Counted from the first letter of the stretch, positions 31,560 to 40,010 are shown. The stretch: DNA of 64,000 nucleotides from Micromonospora sp. NBC_01796 (GCF_035917455.1 NZ_CP109078.1:2294001-2358000); one strand, 5' to 3'. Made by a program: numbers and translations. Notes: generated from the sequence alone by a model not told the origin.

Positions 31560-32621
31560 ATGCGGGCTATCTGGCGAGGTGCGGTCTCATTCGGTCTGGT
31601 GTCCATCGGTGTGCGGCTATATTCGGCCACCGAGGAAAAGGACATACGGTTTCATCAGGTGCACCGAACCGACGGCGGGCGGATCAAATACAAGCGCACC
31701 TGCTCGATCGACGGTGAGGAGGTCAGCTACGACGACATCGCCAAGGGGTACGACCTCGGCGGTGGCGAGATGGTGATCCTCACCGACGACGACTTCGCCG
31801 AGCTGCCGCTGACCACCTCGCACGCGATCGACGTGCTGGAGTTCGTACCGGCCGAGCAGGTCGACCCGATCCTCTACAACAAGGCGTACTTCCTGGAGCC
31901 GGACGGTGCGGCGACCAAGCCGTACGTGCTGCTGCGGGACGCGCTGACCGACTCGGACCGGGTGGCGATCGTGAAGGTGGCCCTGCGCCAGCGCGAACAG
32001 CTCGCCACCCTGCGCGTACGCGAGGGAGTGCTGCTGCTCAACACCATGCTCTGGCCGGACGAGGTACGCGTACCCGATTTCGGGTTCCTCGACGAGGACA
32101 TCAGCGTCCGCCCGCCGGAGCTGGCAATGGCCAGCTCGTTGATCGACTCGATGGCCGGCGAGTTCGAGCCGTCCGTCTTCACCGACGACTACCGGACGGC
32201 GTTGCAGGAAGTGATCAACGCCAAGGTCGAGGGTCGGGAGGTGGTGCAACCGGAGGAGGCGGAGGAGGCGCCGCCGGCCGCCGTGGACCTGATGGCGGCG
32301 TTGCGCGCCTCGGTGGACCGGGCCAGGGCGGCCCGAGGTGAGGAGCCGTCCGGCGGCCGTGGGGTGGCCAAGGCGACGCCGATCTCGGCGGCGAAATCCG
32401 CCCAGCAGGCGGCCAAGGCGGCAACGGCAGCGAAGGCCCCGGCGAAGAAGACCGCCCAGAAGAAGACGGCCGAGAAGAAGGCCACCAAGTCCGCCGCCAC
32501 GAAATCCGCCGCCGAGAAATCGACCGGCACCAAGTCCACGGGCACCAAGTCGGCCGGCGCGAAGGCCACCGGGGCGAAGAAGAGCACCCCGGCGAAGAAG
32601 ACCGCCCGCAAGTCGGCGTGA
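31560..32621 (+). CDS. ku: Non-homologous end-joining protein Ku
   Basis: Homodimeric DNA-end-binding ring. 353 residues from ATG 31560, with AAAGGAG 8 nt upstream; the frame extends further up without support. Ku core about 1-260: MRAIWRGAVSFGLVSIGVRL, VHRTDGGRIKYKRTC, LEFVPAEQVDPILYNKAYFL. The C-terminal tail (about 280-353) is long and Lys/Ala/Thr-rich with KKTAxKK-type repeats, the extended DNA-binding tail seen in actinomycete Ku. Divergent from the ligase/polymerase operon, together a complete NHEJ set. Confidence 0.96.
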   Translation: MRAIWRGAVSFGLVSIGVRLYSATEEKDIRFHQVHRTDGGRIKYKRTCSIDGEEVSYDDIAKGYDLGGGEMVILTDDDFAELPLTTSHAIDVLEFVPAEQVDPILYNKAYFLEPDGAATKPYVLLRDALTDSDRVAIVKVALRQREQLATLRVREGVLLLNTMLWPDEVRVPDFGFLDEDISVRPPELAMASSLIDSMAGEFEPSVFTDDYRTALQEVINAKVEGREVVQPEEAEEAPPAAVDLMAALRASVDRARAARGEEPSGGRGVAKATPISAAKSAQQAAKAATAAKAPAKKTAQKKTAEKKATKSAATKSAAEKSTGTKSTGTKSAGAKATGAKKSTPAKKTARKSA

Positions 32622-32771
32622 CGAGGGGGGCCGCTGTGGCGGGTGGGGCTTGTGATCATCGGACCGGCCCCAACCGGCGGTTGGCCGAGTACCGTATGCA
32701 AGGCCCTTCGGTCGGAACACATCCGGGCGAGGCCGCCCCGCCCCGATCTCTTCCTGCAGGAGCCGACACCT

Positions 32772-33482
32772 ATGAGCGACCAGGTCCAGAGCCACTCCTC
32801 CTACGTCCCGAGTGAGCAGCCGCCGCCGCTGACCAAGTCCGAGAAGCGTGCCCTGGCGAAGGCCGCCAAGGCGAAGGCCGCCGCGAGGAAGCGCCGCAAC
32901 CAGGCGCTCGCCGGTGCGTTCGCCGGGCTGGCCGTGGTCGCCGTGATCGTCGTCGCGTTCGTCGCCCTGGACGACACCGGCAAGGAGCCGGCCGACAACA
33001 GCGCCGCCTCGGTCCCGAGCGCCACCGCCCCGGCGGATCCGGCCGCTCCCCCGGCGGATCCCGCCGCTCCACCGGCCGACGCGGAGTTCCCGCCGCTGCC
33101 GGAGGGCGCGGACCCGGCCCTGGGCAAGGAGCCGGTCGTGACCAAGGGCGAGGGTGAGCTGACGAAGCTGACCTCGAAGGCCCTGATCGAGGGGACCGGC
33201 CCGGTGGTCCAGGCCGGTCAGCAGATCACCGTGAACTACGTCGGCGTCACCTACAAGGACGGGCAGGAGTTCGACTCGTCCTGGAAGCAGTCCCAGGCCG
33301 TCCCGTTCCAGATCGGCACCGGTCAGGTCATCCCCGGCTGGGACCAGGGCCTGGTCGGCGTCAAGGTCGGCAGCCGGATCCAGCTCGACATCCCGCCCGC
33401 GCTCGCGTACGGCGACAACCCGGGCAACGGCGCTCCGGCCGGCGCGCTCCGCTTCGTGGTCGACGTACTCGCGGCGCAGTAG
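32772..33482 (+). CDS. Membrane-anchored FKBP-type peptidyl-prolyl isomerase
   Basis: 236 residues from ATG 32772 (AGGAG 10 nt upstream). A basic cytoplasmic N-terminus (KSEKRALAKAAKAKAAARKR) precedes one membrane helix (about 45-65), an Ala/Pro-rich linker with two ADPAAPP repeats, and an extracytoplasmic FKBP domain (about 130-236): ITVNYVGVTYKDGQEFDSSW, PFQIGTGQVIPGWDQGL, PALAYGD. A folding helper for exported proteins. A very strong terminator follows. No operon link to ku, 150 nt upstream. Confidence 0.92.
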   Translation: MSDQVQSHSSYVPSEQPPPLTKSEKRALAKAAKAKAAARKRRNQALAGAFAGLAVVAVIVVAFVALDDTGKEPADNSAASVPSATAPADPAAPPADPAAPPADAEFPPLPEGADPALGKEPVVTKGEGELTKLTSKALIEGTGPVVQAGQQITVNYVGVTYKDGQEFDSSWKQSQAVPFQIGTGQVIPGWDQGLVGVKVGSRIQLDIPPALAYGDNPGNGAPAGALRFVVDVLAAQ

Positions 33483-33513
33483 ACCTCGCGGCGGCGCACC
33501 TGCCGCAACCGTC

Positions 33514-33557
33514 GAAACGGCGAACCCCCGTGCACGATCGCGGGGGTTCGCCGTTTC
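33514..33557 (+). terminator. Hairpin terminator after FKBP gene
   Basis: Perfect 17-bp arms GAAACGGCGAACCCCCG (33514-33530) and CGGGGGTTCGCCGTTTC (33541-33557), 10-nt loop, 31 nt after the stop. Confidence 0.85.
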
Positions 33558-33631
33558 CGCATTCCGGCTTAGCGGGCCCGGCCCCGCCCTAGGGTCGGAA
33601 GCAGGATCCCGGGCTCGGACAGGGAGCGGAC

Positions 33632-34768
33632 ATGAGGGCGGTTGTCTACCACGGTGCCAACAACGTCTCGGTCGAGAACGTCGAGGACCCGCGGATCGAG
33701 GCTCCGAACGACGTCATCATCAAGATCACGACTACCGCGATCTGCGGGTCCGACCTGCACATGTACGAGGGGCGGACCAAGGCGCAACCGGGCATGGTGT
33801 TCGGCCACGAGAACATGGGCATCGTCACCGAGGTCGGCCCCGGTGTCGCCCGGGTCCGCAAGGGCGACCGGGTGTCCATCCCCTTCAACGTGGCCTGCGG
33901 GTTCTGCAAGAACTGCTTCGCCGGCAACACCGCGTTCTGCCTGACGGTCAACACCGACTTCGCCGGCGGCGCGTACGGCTACGCCGCGATGGGGCCGTAC
34001 CGGGGTGGTCAGGCGGAGTACCTCCGGGTTCCGTTCGCCGACTTCAACTGCCTGGACCTGCCGCCCGGTGACGAGCACGAGGACGACTTCGCCATGCTCG
34101 CCGACGTCTTCCCCACCGGCTACCACGGCGTCGCCCTCGCCGACGTACAGCCGGGCGAGACGGTGGCGGTGATGGGCGGCGGACCGGTCGGGCTGATGGC
34201 CGCGTACTCGGCGATGCTCATCGGGGCGGCGAAGGTCTTCGTGGTCGACCGGGTAGCCTCCCGGCTCCGGTTGGCCGAGTCGATCGGGGCGATCCCGATC
34301 GACTTCAGCAACGCCGACCCGGTGATGCAGATCCTGGACCAGACCGACGGCCACGGGACCGACAAGGGCGTCGACGCGGTCGGCTACCAGGCACACGGTA
34401 CGGGCGGGAAGGAACAGCCCGCACTCGTGCTGAACAACCTGGTCGAGATCGTCCGGGCCACCGGGCGGATCGGGGTCGTCGGCCTCTACCTGCCTCACGA
34501 TCCGGGTGCACCCGACGAGCACTCCGCCCACGGGGAACTGCTGTTCAAGGTCGGCAAGTTCTTCGAGAAGGGGCAGCGGATGGGTACCGGGCAGGCGAAC
34601 GTGAAGGCGTACAACGAGCAGTTGCGGGACCTGATCATCGCCGGCCGGGCGACGCCGAGTTTCGTGGTCAGCAAGCGGCTGCCGCTGGACGGAGCACCGG
34701 ACGCGTACGCCCGGTTCGACCGCCGGGAGGACGGCTACTCGAAGGTCGTGCTGAAGCCTGCCGCCTGA
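33632..34768 (+). CDS. Zinc-dependent alcohol dehydrogenase, glutathione-independent formaldehyde dehydrogenase type
   Basis: 378 residues, medium-chain dehydrogenase fold. Catalytic zinc ligands in AICGSDLHMYEG and GHENMG; structural-zinc Cys cluster ACGFCKNCFAGNTAFC; Rossmann nucleotide loop VAVMGGGPVGLMAAYSA with the NAD-selecting Asp in VFVVDR. The inserted loop with YGYAAMGPYRGGQAEYLRVP and the tail resembling glutathione-independent formaldehyde dehydrogenase assign it to that subgroup (aldehyde dismutase/FdhA-like). Likely substrate is formaldehyde or another aldehyde. The heme-binding-like gene follows after 38 nt, probably one transcript. Confidence 0.88.
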   Translation: MRAVVYHGANNVSVENVEDPRIEAPNDVIIKITTTAICGSDLHMYEGRTKAQPGMVFGHENMGIVTEVGPGVARVRKGDRVSIPFNVACGFCKNCFAGNTAFCLTVNTDFAGGAYGYAAMGPYRGGQAEYLRVPFADFNCLDLPPGDEHEDDFAMLADVFPTGYHGVALADVQPGETVAVMGGGPVGLMAAYSAMLIGAAKVFVVDRVASRLRLAESIGAIPIDFSNADPVMQILDQTDGHGTDKGVDAVGYQAHGTGGKEQPALVLNNLVEIVRATGRIGVVGLYLPHDPGAPDEHSAHGELLFKVGKFFEKGQRMGTGQANVKAYNEQLRDLIIAGRATPSFVVSKRLPLDGAPDAYARFDRREDGYSKVVLKPAA

Positions 34769-34806
34769 ACCGGGCGGTGATTCCCACTCTCGTCGAAGGA
34801 GCGCCC

Positions 34807-35208
34807 ATGTCCATGCTGAAGCTTGCCGACGCCCGCAAGGTGATCGCCGCCGCCGAGGCCCGCGCGAACGAGATCGGCCAGCCGGAGAACATCGCGGTGG
34901 TCGATGCCGGTGGCAACCTGATCGCCCACGTCCGGATGGACGGGGCCTGGTTCGGCAGCGTCGATGTCAGCATCAACAAGGCCTGGACCGCGCGGGCGTT
35001 CGACATCCAGACCAAGGACCTGGCCACGAACACCCAACCCGGTCAGCAGTTCTTCGGTTTCAACACCACGAACCAGGGCCGGGTGGTCATCTTCGCCGGT
35101 GGGATCCCGCTGGTCCGCGACGGCAAGGTGATCGGCGGAATCGGCGTCAGCGGCGGCATGGGCGAGCAGGACCAGACCGTGGCCGAGGCGGGCGCCGGCG
35201 CCCTCTAG
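34807..35208 (+). CDS. GlcG/HbpS family heme-binding-like protein
   Basis: 133 residues from ATG 34807 (AAGGAG 6 nt upstream). Compact alpha/beta GlcG/HbpS (Corbel) fold: KVIAAAEARANEIG, NIAVVDAGGNLIAHVRMDGA, SVDVSINKAWTARAF and VIGGIGVSGGMGEQDQTVAEAG. Family members bind heme or cobalamin-like ligands or act in redox sensing; some are encoded next to dehydrogenases, as here. No signal peptide, so cytoplasmic. Exact role unknown. Confidence 0.88.
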   Translation: MSMLKLADARKVIAAAEARANEIGQPENIAVVDAGGNLIAHVRMDGAWFGSVDVSINKAWTARAFDIQTKDLATNTQPGQQFFGFNTTNQGRVVIFAGGIPLVRDGKVIGGIGVSGGMGEQDQTVAEAGAGAL

Positions 35209-35225
35209 CCGGACGTCCCGGCGCG

Positions 35226-36158
35226 CTAGCCGGAGGTCCCGTACGCGGGGGTCAGCACGACCTTGCCGCGTACGCCGCCGGCCTCCACGATTCGGTGCGC
35301 CTCGGCGGCGCTGGTCAGTGGCAACGTGGTCGCGACCCTGGTCCGCAGCCGCCCCTGGGCGACCTCGACGATCAGCTCACCCAGCAGCGACCGGTCGAAC
35401 TGGATCAGGACAACCTGCTGGCGGACGCCCCGCGCCGGGTCGACCGGCGGGGTGGGGCGGGTGGTGACCAGGGTGCCGCCGTCGGTGACCGCCACCGCGG
35501 CGGACTCGGCCAGTGGCACCGCGTCCAGGACCGCCGGCACCGGTCCGACTTCGGCCAGGTCGACCTCCTTCGGTACGACCTGCGCCACCCCCAGGTCACG
35601 TACCCAGTCCTCGTCGTCGCGGCCGGCGTGGGCGAGCACCCGGTGGCCTGCCCGTACCGCCAGTTGGGCGGCGAAGCCGCCGACCCCGCCGCTCGCCCCG
35701 GTGATGAGCACAGTGGACATCGGCGGTAGGGCCAGCAGGTCGAGTGCCTGACGTGCGGTCAGCGCGTTCAGCGGCACGGTGGAGGCAACCGCCGGATCCA
35801 GCCCTTCGGGAAGCGGCACCACCCAGTCGCTGTCGGCGGCGATCAGTTCGGCGTACGCCCCGACCGCGCCTCGGGTCCGGTACCAGGGGACCATCCCGAC
35901 GACCCGGTCACCGGGCCGGTATTCGCCGCCCCCGTCGCCGATCTCGACGACCTCACCGGCGAAGTCCCAGCCGGGCAGGAACGGCGGTTCGATCGGCCCA
36001 CCGGGGATGAGCCCGAGCCGGGCGGCCACGTCGGCCGGATGGACCACCGCCGCCAGCACCCGGACCAGCACCTGTCCCGGACCGGGAACCGGGTCCGGCC
36101 GCTCGATAACCTGCAAAACCTCCGGACCGCCCTGCGCGGTCACCGCTACCGCCTGCAT
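35226..36158 (-). CDS. Quinone oxidoreductase-like zinc-free MDR protein
   Basis: 310 residues from ATG 36156-36158 with GGAGG upstream. Medium-chain reductase of the quinone oxidoreductase/zeta-crystallin type: MQAVAVTAQGGPEVLQV at the N-terminus, GWDFAGEVVEIG, and the nucleotide loop VLITGASGGVGGFAAQLAVRAG. The usual zinc Cys residues are absent, as expected for the group. Reduces quinones or enones with NADPH; substrate unknown. Converges on the HbpS-like gene; their stops are flanked by two near-identical 15-nt direct repeats (35208-35239). Confidence 0.87.
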   Translation of the reverse strand: MQAVAVTAQGGPEVLQVIERPDPVPGPGQVLVRVLAAVVHPADVAARLGLIPGGPIEPPFLPGWDFAGEVVEIGDGGGEYRPGDRVVGMVPWYRTRGAVGAYAELIAADSDWVVPLPEGLDPAVASTVPLNALTARQALDLLALPPMSTVLITGASGGVGGFAAQLAVRAGHRVLAHAGRDDEDWVRDLGVAQVVPKEVDLAEVGPVPAVLDAVPLAESAAVAVTDGGTLVTTRPTPPVDPARGVRQQVVLIQFDRSLLGELIVEVAQGRLRTRVATTLPLTSAAEAHRIVEAGGVRGKVVLTPAYGTSG

Positions 36159-36220
36159 CGCTCGGCCTCCTCGTGGCTCAGAGGTATCGTCGGCAATCAA
36201 CGTGTGAATGGCAATGGGCA

Positions 36221-36484
36221 TCAGCCACCACCGGACCCGATGTGCGGCCGGCGGCACCATCCAAGAAAACGCGCTCGCAGCTCCTTCGTGGGCACGGTGG
36301 GCAAATCGAGCACCGCCTGCTCGAAAATCGGATGCATGAACACGATCATTCCCACCACATCCGGTCCATAGTGGTGCCGAAATCGGCGCCGGTAGACCTG
36401 ACACGGCCACTCGTCACCGTCGTCCCGGCACCGCCAACCCGCATCACCGAACACGTGTAGCGCCGCCGGGTCGTCGTCGGTCAC
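36221..36484 (-). CDS. Small actinobacterial protein with WxCRDDGxxWPC motif
   Basis: 87 residues. The N-terminal half has WRCRDDGDEWPCQVYRRRF, in which two Cys and two Trp could form a small metal- or disulfide-stabilised unit. Proteins with this pattern recur next to XRE-DUF5753 and DUF397 genes in actinomycetes; function unknown. The GTG start (36482-36484) overlaps the stop of the DivIVA-like gene by 4 nt (GTGA), so both belong to one unit transcribed away from the regulator. Confidence 0.75.
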   Translation of the reverse strand: MTDDDPAALHVFGDAGWRCRDDGDEWPCQVYRRRFRHHYGPDVVGMIVFMHPIFEQAVLDLPTVPTKELRARFLGWCRRPHIGSGGG

Positions 36485-36795
36485 CGCTCACTTCCTTCCG
36501 GGTACGACCGCTGGTTGGCCCGTCGCGGGTCGTCGCGCCCTTGAGAGTGCTGGCTGTGCCAGGCCCGAAGGTTGGCCTTCAGCCGCTCGTTCTCGGCGAT
36601 TTCGCTGCGTACCTGGGTAACGAGACGGGCCATTTCGTCCGCAAGCCGGTAAACCATGGCGTAGACGGCCTCCGGATCGAGCCCACGTCGGCCGACCCGG
36701 GTGTACGGGAACTCGGTTCGTCGGATCGTGTCCGGCGTCAACTCGGGCGCCTCCACGCTCCGGTAGACCCGACCAGCCGGCCTTCGGTGTTGCAT
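36481..36795 (-). CDS. DivIVA-like domain protein
   Basis: 104 residues from ATG 36793-36795 (GGGAGG 6 nt upstream). N-terminal half matches the DivIVA lipid-binding/coiled-coil start as it appears in small actinobacterial proteins: PDTIRRTEFPYTRVGRRGLD and PEAVYAMVYRLADEMARL, then a helical segment (VTQVRSEIAENERLKANLRA) and a polar tail. Lacks the long coiled coil of true DivIVA/Wag31, so it is an accessory paralogue. Coupled to the 87-residue gene and divergent from the XRE regulator. Confidence 0.8.
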   Translation of the reverse strand: MQHRRPAGRVYRSVEAPELTPDTIRRTEFPYTRVGRRGLDPEAVYAMVYRLADEMARLVTQVRSEIAENERLKANLRAWHSQHSQGRDDPRRANQRSYPEGSER

Positions 36796-37116
36796 TCCGG
36801 ACCTCCCGTCCTCCCAGTGGCACCAGCGTGTTGAGACGTACTCCGGTGACGTGCGACGGCGGATTGGCCGCACGTCACCCGAGCCGTGAGCCGACTCGTC
36901 CGCCTCAAGTCGGTTCGAGTCGATGCGCACCCGCGACACCCACCAACGCGGTCTGTGACGCCCGTCAGCGGGGACTTGGAGCACGATCCGACGAGACTCA
37001 CTATCCAACATCACATGATGCTGGACAAGAGCTAAAAGAGATGATGATGTAACGGAGAGGATTTGGAGCAAGAGGTCAACATCATTCACGATCGCGGCTA
37101 CCAGGATGGACGGCAG
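36796..37116. other. Divergent regulatory region between DivIVA-like and XRE genes
   Basis: About 320 nt without a gene. It holds the 5' regions of both divergent units, a candidate XRE operator at 37004-37025, and an A-rich purine tract (37027-37056) before the regulator. G+C drops clearly in the last 100 nt, as expected for a promoter. Confidence 0.55.
37004..37025. promoter_or_regulatory. Candidate operator of the XRE-DUF5753 regulator
   Basis: Dyad TCCAnCATCA-CA-TGATGnTGGA (9 of 11 pairs match), 92 nt before the chosen regulator start, within the lower-GC promoter zone. An autoregulatory site is inferred from position and symmetry. Confidence 0.45.
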
Positions 37117-37992
37117 ATGAGGGAAGATCTGAGCGTGCCCGCACGCTTCACGCCACCGACACCACGTTCCCGTCGCCTCGGACGAGAGCTGCGCAGCCTG
37201 CGCGACAGCGCCGGCCTGAAGGTCGAGGAGACAGCCGCCAAGCTGCACTGTTCGCCGTCTCGGATCAGTCGGATCGAGTCGGGCGACATCAAGGTACGGC
37301 CGGGCGACGTGATGGAGATGCTCGTCGCGTACGGCCACTCCCTGGACAGCGAGCCGGGACGGTCGTTGCTCTCCCTCGCCGAGGGACTGCGCGAGATGGG
37401 CTGGTGGCAACGGCAGAACGTGCTGTCGAGCCGGTATGCCACCTTCATCGCGTACGAGGCCGAGGCGACCGACCTGCGCAACTTCGAGCCGACGCTGATC
37501 CCCGGCCTGCTCCAGACCGAGGCGTACGCCCGCGAGGTCAACAGTGTCGGCCGCGAGACCGACCCCGAGACGATCGAGCAGCTCGTCCAGGTCCGGCTCA
37601 CCCGTCAGGAAGTGCTGCGCCGCGAGCACAATCCGCTACGGATGCACGCGATCCTGTCCGAGGCATCGCTGCTGGTCGAGGTCGGCGAACCGGAAGTCCT
37701 GCGCAACCAACTCAGCCACATCGTCCGACTCAGCAAGCGCCCGAACATCACCGTCCAGGTCCTCCGCTTCGCCGCCGGTGCACACCTGGCAGACCGAGGC
37801 AACCTCGCAGTGCTCACCTTCGATGGCGGCGATCCCCCGCTCGGCTACGTAGAATCACTTGGCGGCGAACTGTTCCTGGAGTCAGCCGCCGACACGAATC
37901 GCCTGATTACGATCTTCGACCACCTGAAGTCGCTGGCGATGTCACCAGCCGAGTCGATCAGGTTCATCAAGGAGCGGGCCAGTGGAACGTAA
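37117..37992 (+). CDS. XRE family regulator with DUF5753 domain (WhiJ-like)
   Basis: 291 residues if ATG 37117 is used. GTG 37135 (GAGGGAAG 8 nt upstream) and TTG 37063 are alternatives. Helix-turn-helix near the N-terminus: LGRELRSLRDSAGLKVEETA and LHCSPSRISRIESGDIKVRP. C-terminal DUF5753 domain (about 100-280): FIAYEAEATDLRNFEPTLIP, GLLQTEAYAREV, RLTRQEVLRRE, and LSKRPNITVQVLRFAAGAH. Such regulators pair with DUF397 partners and control development or antibiotic production in actinomycetes. The DUF397 gene overlaps its end. Confidence 0.92.
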   Translation: MREDLSVPARFTPPTPRSRRLGRELRSLRDSAGLKVEETAAKLHCSPSRISRIESGDIKVRPGDVMEMLVAYGHSLDSEPGRSLLSLAEGLREMGWWQRQNVLSSRYATFIAYEAEATDLRNFEPTLIPGLLQTEAYAREVNSVGRETDPETIEQLVQVRLTRQEVLRREHNPLRMHAILSEASLLVEVGEPEVLRNQLSHIVRLSKRPNITVQVLRFAAGAHLADRGNLAVLTFDGGDPPLGYVESLGGELFLESAADTNRLITIFDHLKSLAMSPAESIRFIKERASGT

Positions 37993-38170
37993 CGTGTGGT
38001 GCAAGTCGAGCCGGTCGGGCAGCAACGGTCAGTGTGTGGAAGCCATGGACCAGGGGCACGCCGTGGCCGTACGCGACAGCAAGGACAAGACCGGACCGAC
38101 CCTCACTCTCAGCCCAGCGGGTTGGCAGGCATTTGTCGACGGCGTCAAGGCGGTGAGCTTCGTAGCCTGA
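37982..38170 (+). CDS. DUF397 domain protein (partner of the XRE regulator)
   Basis: 62 residues, GTG start at 37982, overlapping the XRE gene by 11 nt. Standard DUF397: WCKSSRSGSNGQCVEAM, then VAVRDSKDKTGPTLTLSPAGWQAF in two adjoining conserved blocks. These small proteins are thought to act as antagonists or cofactors of the adjacent XRE-DUF5753 regulator (WhiJ/BldB-like systems). Co-translation is implied by the overlap. Confidence 0.94.
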   Translation: MERNVWCKSSRSGSNGQCVEAMDQGHAVAVRDSKDKTGPTLTLSPAGWQAFVDGVKAVSFVA

Positions 38171-38246
38171 ACTTCAGGCAGCGCCGAAAGTGGGGTAATT
38201 CGCGGATATCGGGACTTGGCCGGCAACCAACCCGATACTGGCGAAC

Positions 38247-39113
38247 ATGATCCCTGTGCATCACCGGACCGCGAAGGTCGACGGTTTCGAGGTGTTCTAC
38301 CGCGAGGCGGGCGCACCGACCTCGCCGACACTGGTCCTGCTGCACGGCTTCCCGACCAGCTCGCACATGTTCCGAGAGCTGATCCCGGCACTGGCCGACC
38401 GCTACCACCTGGTGGCTCCGGACCACCTCGGCTTCGGCTACTCCTCCGACCCGAGTCCGGCCGAGTTCCCGTACAGCTTCGACTCGCTCACCGACGTCAC
38501 GGCCAAGCTGCTGGACCAGCTCAAGATCCGCCGGTACGCGGTCTACATGCACGACTACGGCGCACCCATCGCCCTGCGGCTGTTCCTGCGCAAGCCCGAT
38601 CAGATCAGCGCGATCATCAGCCAGAGCGGGAACGCGTACATGGAGGGTTTCGTGGACGCGTTCTGGACACCGCTGTTCGCGTACGGGAAGGCTCCCGGTC
38701 CGGAGACGGAGAAGACGGTTCGGGCGGCCTTCACTCCCGACGAGGTCCGGTGGCAGTGGGAGAACGGCGTACCGGATGCGAGCCTGATCAGCCCGGACGC
38801 GTACCTGCACGCCCAGTCGAGGCTCGACCGGCCGGGCAACGAAGAGATCCAGCTCCAGCTCTTCCGTGACTACAAGACGAATCTCGACATCTACCCGGCC
38901 GCCCAGGACTGTTTCCGGCGTACGAAGGTACCGCTGCTCGCTGTCTGGGGCGGCAACGACGAGATCTTCGGCCCGGACGGGGCACGCGCCTTCCAGCGCG
39001 ACCTTCCCGACGCGGAGATCCATCTCCTGGACACCGGCCACTTCGCCCTCGAAACCCACCTCGACCCCATCACCGGCTACATCCGAGGCTTCCTCGGCCA
39101 GACCCTCAACTGA
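38247..39113 (+). CDS. Alpha/beta hydrolase (haloalkane dehalogenase/epoxide hydrolase-like)
   Basis: 288 residues. Oxyanion segment LVLLHGFPTSSHMFREL; the nucleophile elbow is YMHDYGAP, so the nucleophile is Asp rather than Ser, as in haloalkane dehalogenases and epoxide hydrolases. Charge relay in VWGGNDEIFGP (acid) and LDTGHFALETH (His). An Asp nucleophile excludes an ordinary esterase; halide-stabilising residues were not verified, so substrate class is uncertain. ATG 38247 follows a GATACT hexamer by 7 nt (possible leaderless start). The last 37 nt overlap the convergent prenyl transferase gene. Confidence 0.88.
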   Translation: MIPVHHRTAKVDGFEVFYREAGAPTSPTLVLLHGFPTSSHMFRELIPALADRYHLVAPDHLGFGYSSDPSPAEFPYSFDSLTDVTAKLLDQLKIRRYAVYMHDYGAPIALRLFLRKPDQISAIISQSGNAYMEGFVDAFWTPLFAYGKAPGPETEKTVRAAFTPDEVRWQWENGVPDASLISPDAYLHAQSRLDRPGNEEIQLQLFRDYKTNLDIYPAAQDCFRRTKVPLLAVWGGNDEIFGPDGARAFQRDLPDAEIHLLDTGHFALETHLDPITGYIRGFLGQTLN

Positions 39114-39901
39114 GTGTTCTCCCGCTCGGCCGCCGACGTACGAGCAGCGTAGGAGCGCAGGGCCCGCAGGAAGTCGACCTTCCGGAAGCCCGGCCAGTAG
39201 ACGTCGCAGAAGTGCAGCTCGGAGTAGGCCGCCTGCCAGAGCAGGAAGCCTGACATGCGCCGTTCCCCACTGGTACGGATGACCAGCTCCGGATCGGGCT
39301 GACCACTGGTGTAGAGGTGGCCGGCGATCGCGTCCGGGGTGAGCCGCTGGGCTATGTCCTCGACGTCGTGGCCGGCCCGTACCTCTTTCTCCAGCAGGGA
39401 ACGTACGGCGTTGACGATCTCCTCACGGCCGTCGTACCCGATGGCGATGTTGAGGTGGAACTTCGCCCCGGTGTCACGAGTGGATTCCTCGGCGAGTTTC
39501 AACGCGTGGCGGGTCGAGTCCGGCAGGACGTCCAACCGTCCTGCGAGGTGCAGCCGCCAAAGACTCGTCGGCTGGGAGAGTCGACGGACGATGACCTCCT
39601 CGATCATCCGCATGAGGTTGTCGACCTCGTCGGACTCGCGCTTGCGCATGTTGTCCACCGAGGCGAGGAAGACCGTGACGTGTCTGATGTCGACCTCGAC
39701 GCACCAGCCCAGCACCTCGGCGAGGTGCTCCGCGCCGTACCGGTGGCCGATTTTCGGATCTTCGAAGCCCATCTGCCGAGCCCACCGACGGTTGCCGTCC
39801 ATCACCATCGCCACATGCCGTGGCAGCCTAGCGCCGCCCAGTCGCACACGAAGGCCCCGGCCGTAAACCGCGTAAACCACCCGCCCCAATGACTGCAACA
39901 T
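39077..39901 (-). CDS. uppS: Isoprenyl transferase (cis-prenyl diphosphate synthase, UppS family)
   Basis: Makes polyprenyl diphosphates with Z double bonds, the precursor of the cell-wall lipid carrier. 274 residues from ATG 39899-39901. Signature blocks: HVAMVMDGNRRWARQMG (catalytic Asp, substrate Arg/Asn), GHRYGAEHLAEVLGWC, FLASVDNMRKR, LNIAIGYDGREEI, and DPELVIRTSGERRMSGFLLW followed by YSELHF. Whether it is the main C50/C55 synthase or a short-chain (Z)-farnesyl enzyme cannot be read off here. A 25-bp-stem inverted repeat stands just upstream. Confidence 0.93.
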   Translation of the reverse strand: MLQSLGRVVYAVYGRGLRVRLGGARLPRHVAMVMDGNRRWARQMGFEDPKIGHRYGAEHLAEVLGWCVEVDIRHVTVFLASVDNMRKRESDEVDNLMRMIEEVIVRRLSQPTSLWRLHLAGRLDVLPDSTRHALKLAEESTRDTGAKFHLNIAIGYDGREEIVNAVRSLLEKEVRAGHDVEDIAQRLTPDAIAGHLYTSGQPDPELVIRTSGERRMSGFLLWQAAYSELHFCDVYWPGFRKVDFLRALRSYAARTSAAERENTQLRVWPRKPRM

Positions 39902-39932
39902 GATCAGATCCAACCACCGACCCAAATCTGGG

Positions 39933-39995
39933 CGTTGATCATGAAGTTAGCGACGCCAATTCGGCGCTCGGGCGTCGCTAACTTCATGATCAACG
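39933..39995. repeat. Long inverted repeat, 25-bp stem
   Basis: Perfect arms of 25 nt at 39933-39957 and 39971-39995 with a 13-nt loop; each arm contains TTGATCATGAAGTTAGCGAC or its complement. From memory, GTTGATCATGAAGTTA-type hairpins are widespread dispersed repeats in Micromonosporaceae. It lies 31 nt upstream of uppS and 16 nt past the stop of a small membrane peptide gene, so it could also end that transcript (minus strand). Confidence 0.8.
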
Positions 39996-40010
39996 GCTAA
40001 TGGGCGGCGG

